This document shows positions 61,322 through 64,000 of a stretch of 64,000 nt of DNA, one piece after another. Each line of letters starts with the position of its first letter. Within the stretch, counting starts at the first letter, position 1. The stretch spans positions 2,170,001 to 2,234,000 of the forward strand of contig OY969798.1 of assembly GCA_963703165.1 (NCBI GenBank), written 5' to 3'. The notes under the pieces were generated by a model. That model did not search any database, was not told where the DNA came from, and saw nothing but the letters and a program-made list of their open reading frames with translations. The translations under genes were made by a program, and so were the position numbers. Origin of the DNA: JBQTKD01 sp963703165. Its GTDB lineage: Bacteria > Actinomycetota > Actinomycetes > Sporichthyales > Sporichthyaceae.

Positions 61322-62299
61322 ATGCCCTACCTGACGACGACGGACAAGCCGCTCGCCGACCAGTTCAGCTACTGGCGCGAGGTGGTCCTCGAGGTGTGCA
61401 CGCCCCTGCAGATCGAACGCGAACCGGCGCACCGCGGCGGAATCCCGGCCGAACAAGGCTTCGACAGCTCGCTGCGCTTCGCCAAGCTGATGTCCACGAA
61501 CTGCGCCGCTGTCCGCTCACAGAGCCAGTCGATGATCCACGGCGCGGCCGAGCTCCGCCGCCAGACCTCCGAGGACGTCTTCATCTCCCTGCAGGTCCGC
61601 GGTTCCTGCCACGCCGTCCAGGGCGATCGTTCCTGTGAGCTGGCGCCCGGCGGCTTCGCCATGTTCGACACCGCGCAGCCGTACCGGCTGACGCACGTCG
61701 GGGACGCCGAGACCGGCGAATGGCGGGCGTTGTCCTTCCGCGTGCCGCGGTCCCGTCTGCTGCCCCTGCTGCGCGATCCGGACACCTTCACCGCGGTGCC
61801 CCACGACAGCATCGCGGGCGGCATCGCGGCGGTGGCCGCGTCGACGATGACGGGGATCTGGAACACCGTCGAGACTCTGAACCCCGACGGCGCGCACGCG
61901 GCGGAGACCGCGCTGATCACCCTGCTGGCGGCGGTGGTCGCCGGGCACGCGGACTCCGGACAGGACAACGACGCTCTGTTGCGCGCAGCGGTGCATCGTT
62001 ATCTCTCGGCGAATCTGCATCGCTCCGACCTGACCGCCCCGCGGGTGGCGCGACATGTGGGCATCTCCGTGCGCAAACTGCACGGCCTCTACGAGCACAC
62101 CGAGGAGACCTTCGCCCAGACCGTCCGCTCGCTCCGCTTGGCGGCATGCGCACGCGAACTGGCGGCAGATACCGGCAACCGCACGCTGACGGACACGGCG
62201 ACCCGCTGGGGGTTCGCCGACCTGTCACACCTCAACCGCACGTTCCGCGCCCGCTACGGCTGTCTGCCCTCGGAGTACCGCGCCGCCGCCGGCCACTGA
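61322..62299 (+). CDS. AraC-family transcriptional regulator
   Basis: 325 residues from ATG 61322 (GGGAGG seven bases upstream; a longer open frame upstream is not coding). N-terminal AraC_binding_2-type domain (LADQFSYWREVVLEVCTPLQIE ... DVFISLQVRGSCHAVQGD) and a C-terminal double HTH: VARHVGISVRKLHGLYEHTEETFAQTVRSLRLAACARELA ... WGFADLSHLNRTFRARYGCLPSEYRA. Likely controls the divergent SDR/acyl-CoA dehydrogenase pair. Confidence 0.93.
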   Translation: MPYLTTTDKPLADQFSYWREVVLEVCTPLQIEREPAHRGGIPAEQGFDSSLRFAKLMSTNCAAVRSQSQSMIHGAAELRRQTSEDVFISLQVRGSCHAVQGDRSCELAPGGFAMFDTAQPYRLTHVGDAETGEWRALSFRVPRSRLLPLLRDPDTFTAVPHDSIAGGIAAVAASTMTGIWNTVETLNPDGAHAAETALITLLAAVVAGHADSGQDNDALLRAAVHRYLSANLHRSDLTAPRVARHVGISVRKLHGLYEHTEETFAQTVRSLRLAACARELAADTGNRTLTDTATRWGFADLSHLNRTFRARYGCLPSEYRAAAGH

Positions 62300-62317
62300 C
62301 CGAACCGGACCACCGCT

Positions 62318-62391
62318 CTGTCAGCCCGCAGCCTGCCGTGTCAGCCCTGCTGCGGGCCGACAGACGCCGCTGAGGGACGTCATCCCGCAGC
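62318..62391. repeat. GTCANCCCG palindromic repeat with alternative pairings
   Basis: CTGTCAGCCCGCAGC (62318-62332) pairs with GCTGCGGGCCGACAG (62349-62363) at 14 of 15 positions; CCCGCAGC recurs at 62384-62391 and could compete for the middle arm. Lies between convergent AraC and FAD-oxidase genes, so terminator function is likely. Core shared with 46261-46344 and 41072-41094. Confidence 0.65.
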
Positions 62392-62399
62392 AGGAGGGG

Positions 62400-63758
62400 T
62401 CAGACGATGACCCCGGGGTTCAGGATGCCCTGCGGGTCGAAGGCGACCTTGATGCGGGTGGTCAGCGCGACGACGTCCTCGCCGACCTGATCCACCAACC
62501 ACGGCCGCTTCAGGGTGCCGATGCCGTGCTCGCCGGTGATCGTGCCACCCAACGAGATCGCGAGGTCCATGATCTCGCCGAACGCGGCCTCGCCCGCGGC
62601 CACCGAGGCCGGGTCGGTCGGGTCGACGATCAGCAGCGGGTGGGTGTTCCCGTCGCCGGCGTGCGCGATCAGCGCGATCTCCACCCCGTGGGCCGCGCCG
62701 ATGCGGTGCACCCCGTCGACCAGGTCGGGCAGGCGGGGCAACGCGACACCGACGTCCTCGAGCAGCAACTTTCCGCGGCGTTCGGCCGCGGGGATGGCGG
62801 CGCGACGGGCCACGACGAACTGTGCGCCCTCGGCCGGGTCGGCGGTGGCGACGACCTCGGTGGCCCCGGCCTTCTCCAGCAGTTCGACCATCAGGGCGAG
62901 TTCCCGCTCCCCGGCCTCGCCACCGGCGTCGGTCTGGGCGACCAGCAGCGCCGCGGCGGTGCGGTCCAGCCCCATCTTGAGCATGTCCTCGACGCAGTTG
63001 ATCGCGACGGAGTCCATGTACTCCAGCACGGCCGGGCGCATCGCGGCGGTGATCGCGAGCACTGCCGCGGTCGCGGCCGCGTCGGTCGGGAAGGTCGCGA
63101 CGGCGGTCGCGGCGGGCGGCTGCGGCGGGAGCAGACGCAGCGTCACTTCCGTGACCACACCGAGGATTCCCTCGCTGCCGACCATCAGTTTCACGAGGGA
63201 CAACCCGGCGCTGTCCTTCAGTCGCACCCCACCCAGGCGGATCGCTGTGCCGTCGGCCAGGACGACCTGCAGTGCCATGACGTAGTCCGACGTGACGCCA
63301 TACTTCACGCAACACAACCCGCCGGCGTTGGTCGCGACGTTCCCGCCGATGGAGCAGATCTCGAACGAGGACGGATCCGGGGGGTACCAGAGCCCCGCGT
63401 CCGCGACGGCAGCTTTCACCTCGGCGTTGAGCAGGCCGGGCTGCACGACCGCGGTACGGGTGACCGGGTCGATCTCGATCGCGCGCATCCGTTCTGTGCA
63501 CAGCACGATGCCGTCGCTGCGGGCGGTGCTCCCACCGGACAGAGAGGTCCCGGCGCCGCGGGTGATCACCGGGATGCCGTGCGCACTGGCCCACCGCAAC
63601 GCGGTCTGCACGTGCTCGGTGGACTCGGCCCGCACCACGGCGAGCGGGACGCCGGCGTTCGGGTCGAAGGCCCGGTCCATGCGGTACTTGTCCACCCGGT
63701 CCGCGTCGGTGATGACGACGTCGGGACCGAGAGCGGCGACCAGATCTGCTACTAGCAT
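62400..63758 (-). CDS. FAD-binding oxidoreductase, GlcD/D-lactate dehydrogenase type
   Basis: 452 residues from ATG 63758. PCMH FAD domain VITRGAGTSLSGGSTARSDGIVL ... SSFEICSIGGNVATNAGGLCCVKYG, then the C-terminal cap with HAGDGNTHPLLI and the GEHGIGTLK signature. Oxidises a 2-hydroxyacid (glycolate, D-lactate or similar), passing electrons to a quinone or cytochrome. No glcE/glcF partners are visible. Start overlaps the upstream hydrolase stop by seven bases. Confidence 0.93.
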   Translation of the reverse strand: MLVADLVAALGPDVVITDADRVDKYRMDRAFDPNAGVPLAVVRAESTEHVQTALRWASAHGIPVITRGAGTSLSGGSTARSDGIVLCTERMRAIEIDPVTRTAVVQPGLLNAEVKAAVADAGLWYPPDPSSFEICSIGGNVATNAGGLCCVKYGVTSDYVMALQVVLADGTAIRLGGVRLKDSAGLSLVKLMVGSEGILGVVTEVTLRLLPPQPPAATAVATFPTDAAATAAVLAITAAMRPAVLEYMDSVAINCVEDMLKMGLDRTAAALLVAQTDAGGEAGERELALMVELLEKAGATEVVATADPAEGAQFVVARRAAIPAAERRGKLLLEDVGVALPRLPDLVDGVHRIGAAHGVEIALIAHAGDGNTHPLLIVDPTDPASVAAGEAAFGEIMDLAISLGGTITGEHGIGTLKRPWLVDQVGEDVVALTTRIKVAFDPQGILNPGVIV

Positions 63759-64000
63759 TCCGTCCCGTCCTCGGGGGGAGTACCGGTGACCAGGTACTTG
63801 TCCACGGCCTTCTCGATGCAGGCGTTGCCCGAACCGTACGCGGTGTGTCCCTCGCCCTTGCGGGTGAGCAGCACGCCGGACTCCAACTCTTCCGCGAGGT
63901 TTACCGACCACTGGTACGGGGTCGCCGGGTCGTTGGTCGTACCGAGCACCAAAATCGGCGGGGCCCCGGGCGCGGTCACCGGCCCGGGCTGCACGTCCGA
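63752..64000 (-). CDS. TAP-like alpha/beta hydrolase, C-terminal part (runs off the window)
   Basis: About 80 residues of the C-terminal TAP-like domain: PPILVLGTTNDPATPYQWSVNLAEEL with the catalytic Asp, and RKGEGHTAYGSGNACIEKAVDKYLVTGTPPEDGTEC with the catalytic His. Belongs to secreted tripeptidyl aminopeptidase/peptidase S33-type proteins. The 5' part lies beyond position 64000. Confidence 0.85.
   Translation of the reverse strand, partial: SDVQPGPVTAPGAPPILVLGTTNDPATPYQWSVNLAEELESGVLLTRKGEGHTAYGSGNACIEKAVDKYLVTGTPPEDGTEC

Overview
The window is high-GC DNA with dense, mostly leader-poor genes, many GTG starts, frequent 4-base ATGA/GTGA overlaps, TetR/MarR/HxlR/CsoR regulators, a SigB/SigF-type sigma factor and lipid-catabolic enzymes. 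This is a typical free-living actinobacterium. The LivK-type binding proteins with long charged linkers, the class F-like sortases and the DUF1206/DUF5997 genes would fit a Sporichthya/Frankiales-type genome, but that placement is inference.

Layout. 0-3.2 kb: a Tat-exported molybdenum hydroxylase pair (IorBA-like), divergent from a MarR regulator. 4-8.4 kb: phenylacetate-CoA ligase, a TetR regulator, a damaged SRPBCC gene and a fatty-acyl-CoA ligase. 8.4-9.3 kb: a PIN-type toxin-antitoxin pair. 9.4-11 kb: a branched-chain amino acid type binding lipoprotein. 11-20 kb: a lipid/steroid/terpenoid-type catabolic block (esterase, DUF1295 reductase, luciferase-like monooxygenase, SDR, SnoaL-like protein, P450, TetR, acyl-CoA dehydrogenase, enoyl-CoA hydratase). 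20-22 kb: an HxlR regulator and a divergent esterase. 22-24.3 kb: a four-gene overlapping operon, MerR - ECF sigma - O6-methylguanine methyltransferase - 2OG-Fe(II) oxygenase, divergent from a thioredoxin-like gene with a MerR-type promoter. 24.4-25.2 kb: a stress sigma factor.

25-33 kb is a surface region: a phosphodiester glycosidase, an Ig-like repeat adhesin, a small exported protein with a related signal sequence, a lipoprotein sortase, a DUF3494 ice-binding protein and a second sortase. 33-38.7 kb looks like a dormancy/hypoxia set (UspA, ABC-2 permease, DUF1206, two FMN-barrel proteins, AcuC deacetylase), with DosR-like palindromes before three genes. 39-44.4 kb carries a second sortase/glycosidase paralogue pair plus small enzymes. 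44.7-48 kb: a Cys/Lys-rich miniprotein, an HtrA protease, DoxX, SRPBCC and a duplicated ABM-like protein. 48.2-52.1 kb: a copper operon (secreted His-rich protein - CopA - CsoR) with clear CsoR boxes. 52.2-53.1 kb: a shortened ApbE next to an intact FMN-binding substrate. 53.2-54.4 kb: DUF5997, a LysR-like binding domain and tRNA-Thr(CGT), with a 3' tRNA fragment 1.2 kb away. 54.6-59.1 kb: a second binding lipoprotein, a secreted duplicated-domain protein and a two-component system. 59.1-64 kb: acyl-CoA dehydrogenase, SDR, AraC regulator, GlcD-type oxidase and the 3' end of a TAP-like hydrolase.

Several genes (0.1-3.15, 6.28, 11.7-12.2, 17.5-19.3 and 23.0-24.3 kb) are broken by single-base shifts while conserved motifs continue in neighbouring frames. 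I read this mainly as base-call error rather than gene decay, so those genes are annotated as whole units with interrupted frames.
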